Of a stretch of DNA of 64,000 bases, positions 22,806 through 33,969 are shown piece by piece (positions within the stretch are counted from its first letter, which is position 1; every line of letters begins with the position of its first letter). The stretch lies in the NCBI GenBank assembly GCA_030272585.1, contig BSYQ01000001.1, positions 3,906,001 to 3,970,000 on the forward strand. Direction: 5' to 3'. The position numbers and the translations under genes are program-made. This DNA is from Bryopsis sp. KO-2023 (Eukaryota; Chlorophyta; Ulvophyceae; Bryopsidales; Bryopsidaceae). Under the pieces are notes generated by a model. That model searched no databases and was not told where the DNA came from. It saw nothing but the letters and a program-made list of their open reading frames with translations.

Positions 22806-25542
22806 ATGAGCTCCAGAGGCGACGGTCGTGGCTATGGTATCACACGAACAGATATGGTAAGCTGCGCCCTGCTTTCCTCCAGTTGGCAAAGGGGGGGGAG
22901 GGGAGAGAGATCCGAATGTATTGAACGGGATCGCATCGTTTTCTCTGCTTGTTGCAGGAGGCTTCGCGTCTCGTATTCGTGTCGCTACGCAATTCCCTTC
23001 CAAGACGGTGAGCTCTTGCGATCTCAGCTGTACATATATTTTCAAACAGGAAATACACGCGTTTGTACATATTTGTACTTATATGTACAAAAACGTCGTT
23101 TTTCTGGACTCGTCTAATTTTCCTGCCAAGTTAATTATCACTCACATGATTGATTTCACCCGAACCAATGGTGAAATTGTGCCTTTCTTTCGTTTTCCTC
23201 TTTTTCGTTTAGCTTTTCGTTTCTATAATACCTTGGACATGACTCAATGCCAGCAATACATCTCGATCCTTAAACGACTGAGAAAATGACTGAGAAAATC
23301 CTGGTGAAAACTCTCTTTTCCAGAAAAGTTGCGGTTCCTGTTCCAGATGGTTACACATGGGCCCAGTTCATCGACCAGGTGATTTTTTTCTTCCTTATAT
23401 CTTTTTTCTTTCCCGATGATTCTCAGAAGCATCCCAACATGACAGTTAATAGAAAAAACAAATTAAAACATTTGTACAAATGACAGGAAAAAAAATTGAT
23501 CACTCTCTGTACGTAACAAGGATGTGAAGAAACCAAACAAGCGTACTACTATGGATATATATCTGTACAAGACTGGTCAATTGTTTATTTTTATTTTTAC
23601 CAAGAGAGTGAAAGCGTTGCCTTGTGTGGTGGCAGGTCAAAGTGAAACTGAAAATCGATGGAGTGGCTGCAATTTATCTTGCCTCTGTGAGTACCTCCCT
23701 GAGATGAACCCACCTCGATCATCAGTTAACACCTCTCCAAAAATCATCCCTGGAAAACCAGCACAAGAATCACATGGTCGTATATGTAGTTAAGTTTTCG
23801 TCTTTTATGCGCAGTTAGCCCTAGCTGAAAACTCAAAGTACACGATGCAGCTACCCCTTCTTGTTTTTTTAATAAAGGCTCCTTCCCCTGAAAAGCATCT
23901 CATTGTTTTTTTCCCCAAATAAATGTGAACAAAAGAATGGGAATCTGTATGCTTCGTTATGAAGCGTTGTATTTTGCTCATGATTTATTTTTTTTGCTTT
24001 TTTGGAATCCAGAGCGGCGAGCAAATATCTAGTTTGGAGGGCCTGGAGGATATCGATGAGCTGCACGTGGAGGAGGTTGGTGCTGCAGAATGCTGCAAAA
24101 AGAAACCAAGAGTTCTCCTCTGGAATTCCCAACAACTGTGGGGTTATATGTGCAGGAATAGATGCCCCAAGTTGTTTTGTTTATCGAGTTTGAAATGGAT
24201 GTGCTGCTGTGTCAGGGTGCTCCACAGGCATCCACTCCGAACGGTTTGGTGAGGTCAGCGATACCTTCAGAAGCTTCCCTTAGAACAGGTGTGCAGTCCG
24301 TTTCACCATGCCGAACATACCAATGGAAAGAAAACGATAGCCGGACGATAGAAAACGAAACGTGACCGAGTGCTTTGTATCATTTTTGCTATATTTTTTT
24401 GTCTTTATGTTGATAGCATGCAAGTGTTGTAAATCCAGTTTTACTGAGTTGGTTTTCTTGCAGGAGGAGAAGTTTCCAGCTCAGAAATTCAGTATGCTGG
24501 CATGGCCCAGTCATCGAAAATCCACCGGCAGCAGGTAGACCCTCAATCGCATTTAGTGCGAGTCTTTTAATAGTGTTTAGTGTTACCCCAGTAACAGTGC
24601 AAACCACACTAATTCATGGAAAACCAAAACGTTAACGAGAAGTGCAGATTTCGGAAACAGTGTGGCCCACACTGTTTTCTGCTTTCTGAAATTTCTGCCG
24701 TTTATGGAAATAGTGTAGGCTCCACTAAACTCATGCCACCGTCCAATTGTCAAATGCATGTGCGTGTTCTTCCTTTAGTTTGGGAAGATGATGAAAATGA
24801 AATTTTCTGCTCGTAGAGTACAGAAGGTCGAAATCACAAGGTTTCAATAGAAGGCGATGAGGATGGGGAAGAAAAATACGTGAGGAGGAGCAACTTTGTG
24901 AAAAGAATGGCCCAAAGAATATTTCCCGATGCTTTCACTCCTTCGCTGCCGGTGACTTCCAGGTATCAGTTTTCAAGGATGCATTTTGCTCAAAGCGCCC
25001 ATACGATAGGCATAGAGTGAAATTTTAGAAACTTTTTTTTTGGTGATTTTGTTAAATAAGTCTCCACAGTTCTTTTTCCAGTTCCAGAAAGGGCTTTGGT
25101 AATGGCAGGTGTGACCTGGTGCAATGTTTTAGTCAGTCAGTGTGGGGGGGGGTGGGGGAAAGAGTTGAAGAAATATTGACCCTACATAGAACCAAATTCT
25201 TTGTTTGAATTTTGGAGGGTAAGTGATGTTCAACTTTGGCAAAACTTGGGCAATTTTTGGGGGGGGTTGGGAGTGATAAGCCCCCGAGTGCACACCTATA
25301 GGATAATGTGTTTTCTCCCCTTCTTCCACCCTATCTATCCTGGGACTGACATGCGTGGGGTTTGGTTCAGGGCAAGTGGGGGGGCCGACGAAAAAGATGG
25401 GAGTAGAGGCCGGGGTCTAAAGCGAAGGAGACAAAAAGGTAGAGTCAGTCAAAGCACCATTTTCCTCATCATGGGGATGATTGGGAGTGCTGCAACCATG
25501 TTCTTTCTTTACTGGAGGCTCTTCCCGTCGACGGTGCAATGA
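22806..25542 (+). CDS. unidentified tail-anchored protein with ubiquitin-like N-terminal fold
   Basis: Eight exons: 22806-22856, 22958-23007, 23324-23378, 23636-23686, 24013-24142, 24464-24534, 24817-24962 and 25371-25542. All phases close, giving 241 residues. Residues about 18-95 alternate like a doublecortin/PB1/ubiquitin-type fold: a strand VFVSLRNSL, KVAVPVPDGYTWAQFIDQ, VKVKLKIDGVAAIYLAS, then SLEGLEDIDELHVEEVG. A charged middle region follows, then an Arg/Lys-rich stretch (GLKRRRQKGR) and one C-terminal hydrophobic segment (IFLIMGMIGSAATMFFLYW), with only seven residues after it. That layout is typical of tail-anchored membrane proteins. The family is not recognised and the fold is inferred from pattern only. 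Exon 5 could end earlier at a GTTGGT donor (after 24084), but then the downstream frame fails. Confidence 0.7.
24536..24729 (+). mobile_element. pogo-derived MITE inside intron 6 of the tail-anchored protein gene
   Basis: The left end (ACCCTCAATCGCATTTAGTG) and the following ~100 bp match the left end of the pogo-type element at 32900. The last ~60 bp, down to AATAGTGTAGGCTCCACTAA, match its right end, so this is an internally deleted relative of about 195 bp. The outermost right ~16 bp are not preserved. The element begins at the intron's 5' splice site. Confidence 0.8.
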
Positions 25543-26192
25543 TCGATATCTCGTTTTTGGGCTGGATGTTTTGTATGTGGGAGCAAATGGGTTTGGGCAT
25601 TGATACTCTGGGGCTGGGCGCAAGGCATCTTTGTTTTAGAAAGCAGCAGCTGTGTGCTAGTGTGCTGGGTAGAAAATAATGGTGTTTTTTTTGGGTGGGG
25701 GTGGGTTTTGGGGGTAGGGGGAGGTGATCGTGGAGTGTAACCAACAGGGGATACCTTGAAACTGTAGAATCTTGGAGTGTGAGTGCGTGGGGGTGGGGGG
25801 AAGGAAATCTGCCCAGGTGAAAAATAGAGGGGAACTGCAGTCATTTCCATATCCCATGCAGCTTGTGTAGCCACATTCCTGACATAAACAATTTCACGTC
25901 TCCGTTTCAGTTCCTCATGCAAATCCAGATGGAGGAGAAAAAGCCCCAATTTCTGATCAGTGAAACAGGCCCTCACAAAACAAAGGAATGGAGCTCCAGA
26001 AACGGAAGGAAAGTGTGCAAACCGATACCAATTCCAAAAACCAGCGCTGGACCACGTGCCTTGAAATGTGCACTTTGTGTAGTATTCGATCTGAGGGGAC
26101 AGATTTGCTGGAGGGGGGCGATCGTCCAGCAACGTCAAAACAATGGGCACCACTCTTACGCACCCGTTTCGCTTGATCGATAGGTCGTCAGA
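25543..26192. other. intergenic, G-rich
   Basis: 3' flank of the tail-anchored gene and 5' flank of the DUF1995 gene. The plus strand has G-rich runs between 25690 and 25805. A minus-strand open frame here lacks any recognisable domain. Confidence 0.45.
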
Positions 26193-28150
26193 ATGCACCT
26201 CACCGTTAGTCCCGGTTTCGTCCACAACCCACGCTCGGTCGCGTCGCCCAACGTTTCTAGCCTATGTAGACTCCGTGACTTCAGCGGAGGGCTCCACTCC
26301 AGAAAGCCAATTTTTTCGAGACCAGAAAAGATCTCTTCGCGGAAGGAGCTCCTCGTTGCCAATGCGCAGGCTTTGGACGTAAGCTGGTGTGTGAGAGAAC
26401 ATTAGCGCGGCCGTGTTAGCACCCACACGAACGTGGAGAAAGATTGTTGAGATTTTGTGTCCACAAAATTTTGTTCTGCAGAACCCGCTGGACGCCCCCG
26501 TGGACCTGCCGTCGCGAATGAACAACGTGCCGCATCAACGAGAGATGCGTCAGTTTTTCTATCACGACGTCAGCACGGCCGTGAAGTCGGCAGTCGCAGC
26601 AGGCGTTTTCAAAATGACCGTGAGGTTCGTCCGTTGGAGCCCACACCCAACTTGCTTTAAACTTTCTCCGTCGTGAAAGGAAAACGCTGTGTAAATAACC
26701 GCTAGCAATCTGCGTGTTGCGAAATGGATGCCAGAAACGCGCGCGTGTGGCGTTGCTGAAATCGTTCTCTGAGTCCTTGTGTGTGGATATTTTCACCTTG
26801 AATTTCTTCTATTTTTTTTAATTTAAATAAAATTAGGATTATTATCATTTACAAATTTTGTTTTTGATAATATCAAAAAATGCCATCCAGGTGCACAGTT
26901 CCGGAGACGAATCCAGAAATGGATGTGTACCGAATAGGCACCCTGCTGGAACTCGTTCGCGAGTTGGCCACCACCCTCGTTGCTGATGGAAAACGGGTGA
27001 AAGTCTGCGTTCAGCAATCCATGGGGCAGGGTGTTTTCCAGGTCAGTCTCAATCAGGGCACCACCAATGCAAATATCATAATGCCCAGACGAGGATCTAT
27101 ACCTTCTCAACATACTTTTCTATAAGTAGATACCATTGGCAGTGCTGTAGATTTTCATTATCTGGATTTTTTGCCGTTGCATCCGATGGTGTGGTTTTTT
27201 AAACCTAGGGAATGCCGTTATCGTTGGCTGGGGTGAGGAGGATAATGGAGGCTATGGACTGGGGCGAAGCCATCGACTTTGTTGCGTTTGGTCAAGTTGG
27301 TTCGGATCAGATCGACGATTTCGACCACTACATATTGATTGCTCCACAAAACGTGGTTGGAAGCACCATCATGACAAATTTAACCGAAATGGTAGGACTA
27401 TTTTCCCTCCTTTTTTAAATCTGAACCTTACTCTCGTCTATAAAGCCGGTTTTATTTTTTTGCACCCCTGTGTCATTGCAAATATTCGCAAAGCGTTTCT
27501 AAAAGAAAGGCATCACAGGAAGTTTGTTGATAATGTATATCCGGCATTAAGACATTGCTCGCATGGACCAATTAATCGCAAGATGTCATTTAATGTTCGT
27601 TGTATTTCCAGGTGGATTCGGCTGTGGCCAGACAGAAACCCATCATTCTGATCAACCCGATTCTGAAAGACATTCCATCTTCGGGGGGGGTGATGGGCAT
27701 CAGAGGGAGGAAAGAACGAATGGAAATGGTGGCTTCGTTCGAGCCTGCGTATCATTTCAGGTTGCTGTATCGGATGGGCTCCTTTTGGCCCATAAAGGGG
27801 GCGCTGAGGAGGGCATACGGCGGTGAATGGGAGGTATGCAGTCAAACAAAAATAGCTGCAATGACCGTTGGGAAAAAAAAAAGTTGGGAGTTAGAAGAGG
27901 TTGCACTACTAGGTCATTCGACTATCTGCAAAAGAAAAGGCTTCTTTTCCAGCTTTTTTGCCAGAAGTGGTTCTGAATGTGTGTGTGTGTGTGTGTTTCG
28001 TTCGTCCAGTTGTACAAGAGGGTGGATCTTGGCAAGCGGCAGGAAGAGTACCAGCTGATGGGCTTGTTCGAGAAAGAGCCGGGCAGTGGTGAAATTACAG
28101 ACTGTTTCGAAAGGAACCGAAAGAGCGTCAGACCAAAAAGGCGTTGGTGA
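26193..28150 (+). CDS. DUF1995-domain protein, probably plastid
   Basis: Six exons: 26193-26378, 26482-26624, 26891-27041, 27209-27391, 27612-27833 and 28010-28150. Phases close to give 341 residues. The N-terminus (MHLTVSPGFVHNPRSVASPN...) is a basic Ser-rich transit-like stretch ending before LPSRMNNVPHQREMRQFF. The DUF1995 core follows: an early helix (VSTAVKSAVAAG), DVYRIGTLLELVRELATTL, a second half with GMPLSLAGVRRIMEAMDW and FDHYILIAPQN, then KPIILINPILKD and FEPAYHFRLLYRMG. DUF1995 proteins occur in photosynthetic eukaryotes and cyanobacteria, in part with thylakoid/photosystem assembly roles (LPA3 is one). The exact role of this paralogue is unknown. The C-terminus is basic (RPKRRW). 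Confidence 0.82.
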
Positions 28151-28683
28151 TGGCCATATATTGCCCACACCAAATCTGTTTCTCCCTTGCCAGTTAGCTT
28201 GCTTACTCATATTTTTTGGGGGTACTGCTCCAGAATTTTTCTTTTGTAAGAGAGGTATTTTTTTGTGTTTGCACCAGTATCGTTTTCAAGGGTTTCATAT
28301 CGAAACAGAGCATGGTCAAGTAGTCTGCTGGGGGCGGTTTTTGTCTGGAAATAGTGGTGATTGCGGGCTTTGCTGCAAATATGCAGATCCTATCACTCCA
28401 AAACCTTCATTTTGAGAATTTTTGTTGACACAAGCATCATGAACAACAATGGCCTGGGAAGATTGGTCCAGTTGATAATAACAACTGACCATATCGTGGC
28501 ACATTTATCTCAACCCTACCTCCCAAAACCACTGTGTTGTACAGTAATATATGATACACAAAAATGAATCAGTCTCATTCTCTTTAGCGTGCAAAAAAGC
28601 CACCATTGACAATCTAAATAAAAACAAAACCACCTAACTAGCATTGACACGCACACATTCAACATAAGTTTCGATTTCTGAGA
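28151..28683. other. intergenic between convergent genes, no gene seen
   Basis: 3' flanks of the DUF1995 and E2 genes. No open frame with a recognisable domain was found. Confidence 0.5.
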
Positions 28684-30188
28684 TCACATGTTGAGCAGGA
28701 GATGCTCCAACTCACGGCTAGCTGCTTCTATTTCTCTCCCCTTATTCCCTCCAGCATTTTCTTTCCATTGGTCGATCGTCTCAAGAATTTTCCTCCTCTT
28801 GCATTCGAAATGGCGCTTGACCACGCTTTCGAATCCCAGAGGGGGATGTTTCAAATACTCTATCATGGAATGGCAGATCGTCCCCAGCTGCACATTCTGA
28901 TTGTACCTGGTGCTGAGGGCACCCCCAGAGGTCATTCCCTTGGTGTGGCCTGGCTCATTGAAGAAAGGGTCAGGAACAAGGATCAAAGCTTGGATGGACA
29001 CCAAAACTTGGAGGGCTGTTGAAAGAAAGGGACTCCATTTTTCGCTTCCATTCCCAAACCATGTTCCAAGCAGAGAGAGGCACACTTTTCCATTGGCATA
29101 CAGATTGGGATTGAATCGCATTCTCCCCCCACCTGTGGTCCTGAGCTTCACCTTTTTCCCCCACAAACTCCGTATTAATCTAAGAAATTATTTAATGGCA
29201 GAAAAAATACAAGGAAAAAAGCAAGCTCTTGCTGAGTTGTTTCAGTATTCTATAATGTTCCTGGCATCAATGGTGGTATTTTTCTCAATGTTTTTCCTTG
29301 CACAAAGTAGGCCAGTTCATGCTAGAGTATTTGGTCTATGTGACAGTCCTGTGGGACCAACCTTTGGGGGAACCGCAGGATAAGTGGGCGGAAAATAAAG
29401 ATCAAAGAGAAAGCATCCATCAGCATAGGGAGTGCCTTCTGGTCCTGCATCCAGGAATACTCTTCAAGACTTGAGATAAAAGCAAATTGGATTTTTGTGC
29501 CAAGCAAGCTACAGCACAAATTTTTGTTATTATTTCCCTGCCAGAAACGAACATTTTGTTTTCTTGTTTTTCTTTCCTAAACCTGTGATAAGGGCCTGCC
29601 ACAGAACAGTTTTCTCTTCGTCCAATCTGATGAATATGGATGCTGACGGTGCCAAGGGTAGGACCGCTTTCAGACTGGCGATCTCTCGGCTCAAAGCCGC
29701 CATCCTTTTCCCTGAAACGGGTACTTCATCTTGAAACTCCCATGAATAGGAAATATTTGTTGCCAGATTTGGCACAAAGTCCACCTGTTGGAACACCGAC
29801 AGTTCCAAAAATTGCATGCTTAAAAAGATTTCCAGGTGGGGGGGGGGTTTCATGATGGAAGCAGTATCAAGGAAACTGATGGTCTGGCTTCGACGATCGA
29901 TCATAATGAATATACGACATAAGATAAAGAATGAAACAGAAATTATGGAGCAGCTGAAAGTAGAACACCTGCAATTCTTTCAGAGCTCTGTCATAGCTTG
30001 CTTCTGACATCTCTTGAATGGATTCAGCCTGATCACCAGAATTCTTATCGAGGTGCATCGAATTAGCTCCACCACTGGCTGCAACTGCATCCACACATTC
30101 ACTCCCATGTTCTCCATCTTCAGCCAGCCGCTGGAGCTTCTCAGCTAAATCCATGCATTGCTTGGCCAGCTCATAATCAGAGTCCAGC
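28684..30188 (-). CDS. BIRC6/UBE2O-like E2 ubiquitin-conjugating enzyme (5' end unresolved)
   Basis: Four minus-strand exons in consistent phase: 29969-30188, 29583-29784, 29362-29444 and 28684-29151. The UBC fold reads [61 protein letters not shown], then [20 protein letters not shown] with the catalytic Cys. [20 protein letters not shown] follows, with the extended helical C-terminus typical of the BIRC6/UBE2O/PHO2 class. It transfers ubiquitin from E1 to substrates; large relatives act as E2/E3 hybrids. Exon 1 here holds a leucine-rich acidic region. Further upstream (30190-30430) a plausible exon lies in another frame and cannot be joined cleanly, so the N-terminus is missing or disrupted. 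The donor after TYPAVPPK is GTTGGT. Confidence 0.85.
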
Positions 30189-30453
30189 CTGCTCTGTGAG
30201 GCAGATTTGCACCATCTCAATAACATAGAGCATGAACACATCGGGACCGTCGAATCCGATTCTGGCGGAGGGTTTGACCTCGGTACGACTCTGCAAAATG
30301 ATTGGGCTTGTGTTTTCAGTGCTTCCACAGTTGAGAAAACTGTGGAGTGTTTTCCAGGAAGGGGGCAGAAAATCAATTCTCCTGCTCCGGGCTGGCACAT
30401 GGCTGAAATCAACTGCACACCGACACACACAATCTCTGGGTTGAGGCAAAATA

Positions 30454-31182
30454 CAGTATAAACGCGTTTGTAAGGAACACCCTGGAAGCAACGCTAGGCT
30501 AGAAAAAAGGCTTAGTGATTCCAGAAGGAACACCATTGCAAGGAACGAACGGCTAGAATTTCGTTTATTAACTAAATAAGGAACGATAAGTTAAGGAACG
30601 ATAAGTTAAGGAACTAATCCAAAGAAATATTACATATCCTCATCCATTCACGCTCTCTCCCCTGGGCAAATTGCTATCATCTTCACCACTCGAGTCACCA
30701 CTATCGGAGAGCACAGACCAAACCTCCCCCTCATCGCTTCCAGTGTCACTCTTTTCGTGATCACTCTCACTTTCGATTTGATCACTTCCATTTTCAAATT
30801 CCTTCGACAAGACCCCCTTTTCGTACAAGACCCCCAGCTCGCTTAAGGCTTCAGAGACCTTCATAGCGCGACGAGTCGACCTCGTACCTTTCCCACTGCT
30901 CACGCTTCGCGGTGCGTTGTCTTGAGCTGGTGTGGGTCAACGTGGATGAGTTGGGAAGCGTGAATGCGATTAGAGAGTGACGAAGAGTGAATCATCATTA
31001 TATAAGGGTCTCACAGAAAATCGCGTCGAGAACAAGGAACGAAGGCTGGGAAAGGTGCTATCAGTACTACAAGGAACGCTCCCACAAGCAACAAGGCTGG
31101 ATGAGCGAACACGTGGGTAGCATTACAAGGAACGTGCCAGGCTGCCCAATCGTCGGCGTTCCTTACAAACGCGTTTATACTG
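30454..31182. mobile_element. 729-bp TA-flanked terminal-inverted-repeat element (Tc1/mariner-pogo type, non-autonomous)
   Basis: Both ends carry the same terminal sequence in inverted orientation (CAGTATAAACGCGTTTGTAA, continuing GGAAC, at least 25 bp). TA lies on both outer sides (30452-30453 and 31183-31184). The motif AAGGAACG recurs inside both subterminal regions, including a tandem CGATAAGTTAAGGAA pair near 30585-30612, as expected for transposase binding sites. There is no transposase domain. An 87-residue acidic ORF lies inside. It sits just upstream of the E2 gene. Confidence 0.88.
30640..30903 (-). CDS. acidic 87-residue ORF within the TIR element
   Basis: Starts MSSGKGTRSTRRAMKVSEAL, a short basic helix, then becomes Asp/Glu/Ser rich (many SD, SE and GD pairs). 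Its position inside the inverted repeats suggests the C-terminal remnant of a transposase or an accessory ORF of the parent transposon, since acidic tails are common after pogo-type DDE domains. Expression and function are unproven. Confidence 0.4.
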   Translation of the reverse strand: MSSGKGTRSTRRAMKVSEALSELGVLYEKGVLSKEFENGSDQIESESDHEKSDTGSDEGEVWSVLSDSGDSSGEDDSNLPRGESVNG

Positions 31183-31494
31183 TACACCTTGTTTCTTGAT
31201 TTGATCTACTAATGGACGACATCCCAGAATTAAGTCATTCAATTCACCAGTGCCTGTCACTCATTCGAAGGGCATCTTCTATGTTATTCACGAAAAGCGA
31301 TCATCGACTTTACGAAATCGAGCCTTTCATGTCAAAGTGCGTTTTGCAATCGTACGTCAAATATGGCAGAGTAGAACTCCACCCGCCAGCAGGTCTCAGC
31401 GAAGGAAACACTTTCGAGCTCCTGCGTAATGAAACTAATTACACAAGTCCGTATTTATGTCCACAATCCATCAACCTCAAACCCAATACTGTGT

Positions 31495-32532
31495 CTACCC
31501 TCGATCAAAAGCAAAAGAATCAAACGACAAAGAAGATCGCTCCAAAAAAGCGTTACCCTGAGGCCGATGTAAAGAAAGAGAGAGCTGCTGCCACGCTCTT
31601 TCAACAACAACTGAAACCGGGAGATCTTGACAAGTCGCAACTGCGCGGGATAAAGAACGAATCAAATGACCACTGTCCGAAGAAAACCCGCCAAAAGACT
31701 CGGCCGCAAAACAGATAAAATCAAACCCCAAACGATGACATTTCTCAGCCACTTGAGCCTTGCGATCCACACAACGTAAAATGCCCGCCCCCGCTTCGCG
31801 AGTAGCCCGAGCCAAAGTGGCTTGCTGTAAAGGATGCGAAACAGTGACATCAATAACACACGCCTTACCATGCCGCCAAGACGGAAAAAATACGTCGGCC
31901 GGACGCTCAAAAGAAGAATCTACGTGCAACTCCATGCGAGGACGCACACCCGCCGACCGAGAAAAATGGAACAAAAAGTTCCGGATACTATTATGACGAG
32001 CCAAAACACTGCCCCCCACTTGGCACATGATAGCATGATCACCAAAAACATCCATGGACGAATGACACATGGGACAAACAGCGCCATCCTCATACATGGG
32101 GAGACCCAACCGCCATCGTAATAGAATATGCGTAATGAAACTGAGGAGGGACGATTCCATCATGCGTCCAGCCAGTGCCTCGTCCCATTCATCTGATAGA
32201 TCTTTTCTTAAGGCCGCCGCCAGCTGCTTAACTGTTCTTTGGACCTGCGAATCATCAGCCCGCTCACCCCTTCCCCTGGGATGTTCTTCTGCAGCTCCCA
32301 ATGCAGATCTGGTTCTGGCGAACGTCCGTTTTAAGGCAGACGCGGGGCTTTTCGAATCGGAGCTCTGAGCGACGTTCTTGTAGGTTTTGTCCAAGAGGGA
32401 GAGCTGATGCAGAATCTTTGAGCGCTTTCTCATGGCCGAGTTCGTGCGCTTGATTGAGAAAAACAAGAAGGGTGCCAACCAGGAAAGACCACGAGGCGAC
32501 CGCTGCAACGAAACAAATATCGACAGACGCAT
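31495..32532 (-). pseudogene. LINE-type retrotransposon 3' fragment (zinc finger + endonuclease-like C-terminus)
   Basis: A 345-residue open frame on the minus strand with no reverse-transcriptase motifs. Its middle holds a Cys/His zinc motif (CPMCHSSMDVFGDHAIMC) followed by GGSVLARHNSIRNFL and RPADVFFPSWRHGKACVIDV. The latter is the PxW...DVTV pattern found at the C-termini of many non-LTR retrotransposon polyproteins and likely a PD-(D/E)XK nuclease-type fold. The N-terminal part is basic and helical. It is interpreted as a 5'-truncated insertion. The reading frame may continue upstream to about 32600 with a shift. There is no clear poly-A tail or target-site duplication. Confidence 0.65.
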
Positions 32533-33969
32533 GAGGAAGCTCTGCCATCCAGGCAGAGGTCATCGTGGGAAACTTCGGAGTAGCTCTCTTTAGACGGCAG
32601 CCACTGCGAACCCGCGTCCCATCATCAGCTTCTGTGCATGTTAATCGGGACAGACGGTTCTCATGTCAGAAAAGCACAACGAGAACCCAACGTGGCACAG
32701 GATAGGGTGTTGGTATCTCGAACATAACACTTCCACCACCAAATTTCATTCAGAAGCAAGCAGCTGGCAGGCATTGTTGTGGATTAGATGTGGCGTATGG
32801 GCCTGCCAAACACTGGGTGGGGTAAAAACGACTGGGGGTCTTTGAACGACTGATCGATTGGGCACCACTAGCAATAGGGATGTTGCGCAAAACTACGTAC
32901 ACCCTCAATCGTATTTAGTGTGGTGCTTTTAATAGTGTTACCCCAGTAATAGTGTGGGCCACACTAATTAACGAAAAACCAAAACGCTCTGGCAAAAGAA
33001 TAGTGTGGTCTACACTATTCAGCGAAAACTGTGGATTTACATAAATTAGTGTGGGCTACACTATTCATCGAAAACTGTGGATTTACATAAATGTGGCGCT
33101 CGAAGTGGCTGAAGTATAAGTCATCTATATTCGGTGAATCTCATTCAGTCGATTCGGAATACTCCTAGCCATCGGGTAATATCCACAGCAACCCACAATG
33201 GCTAAGACCAGCCATTTCACTTCAACTTAGTGGTCTCTAGTCTTACCATCGACAATCTTGCAGCCGAAAACTAGGCTTATCAACCAAAATGAACGAGACA
33301 CAGACTTGAGACTGAGACAGAAAGAAGAGCATAACACATAACACAATATTATAGCACAGCATAATAACGAACACAACACCACCAAACCAAAACGTCGACC
33401 TCGTTGGGAGTCGAACCCAGCGTCAGAACCACAAAGGTCTCATAAGAACCGCTAAAAAACAAGTGTGGAATGAGTTTGGGGTGTCTGCAAGTGTTTCCAA
33501 TTGTCGACAGGTGGGTCTGCAAGTGATTCCACTTATCGACAAGTGGGTCTGCAAGTGGTGCACTTGCCGAGAAGTGAAAGACAAGTGAAAGTTTTTGCGA
33601 TATTGAGTCCTCACAAAAAATTCTATCAGTGTTCGCAATCACCACCAGCGCCTTTCCACCACCACCCCTTAACCGCCACTGCCAAGGATACGTGTGAGAT
33701 CCCTAAACCTAAGCTGCTCTTTTGTGGTGGGGAGTGGAGATGTGTTTGTGGCTGTAAGCAGCGTTGATGTGTTCACGCGGGCCGCGTGATGCGGCCTTCG
33801 AACCGTGCTGTGAACGTTTGTGGTGGTCCAAGTCTCACGAAATCCAGTGGTGGATATCAGGCTCTATTAGCGGCTACCGCTGGTTCCAGTGGTGTTCGCG
33901 TGTTCTGAAAATTCTTTTCACGCTCTTAAAAATTATTCCGAACGCACTGTTGCACCCAGTGGGGCCACT

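Noticed and set aside
31212..31718. 168-residue plus-strand ORF, Lys-rich C-terminus
   Set aside because: No recognisable domain, and its second half is antisense to the LINE-type fragment; chance openness is likely.
33389..33460. tRNA T-arm-like sequence (GGTTCGACTCCC on the minus strand) inside the pogo element
   Set aside because: I could not fold a complete cloverleaf with acceptor and anticodon arms; similar GTTCGA fragments occur near 40445 and 59472 and look fortuitous.
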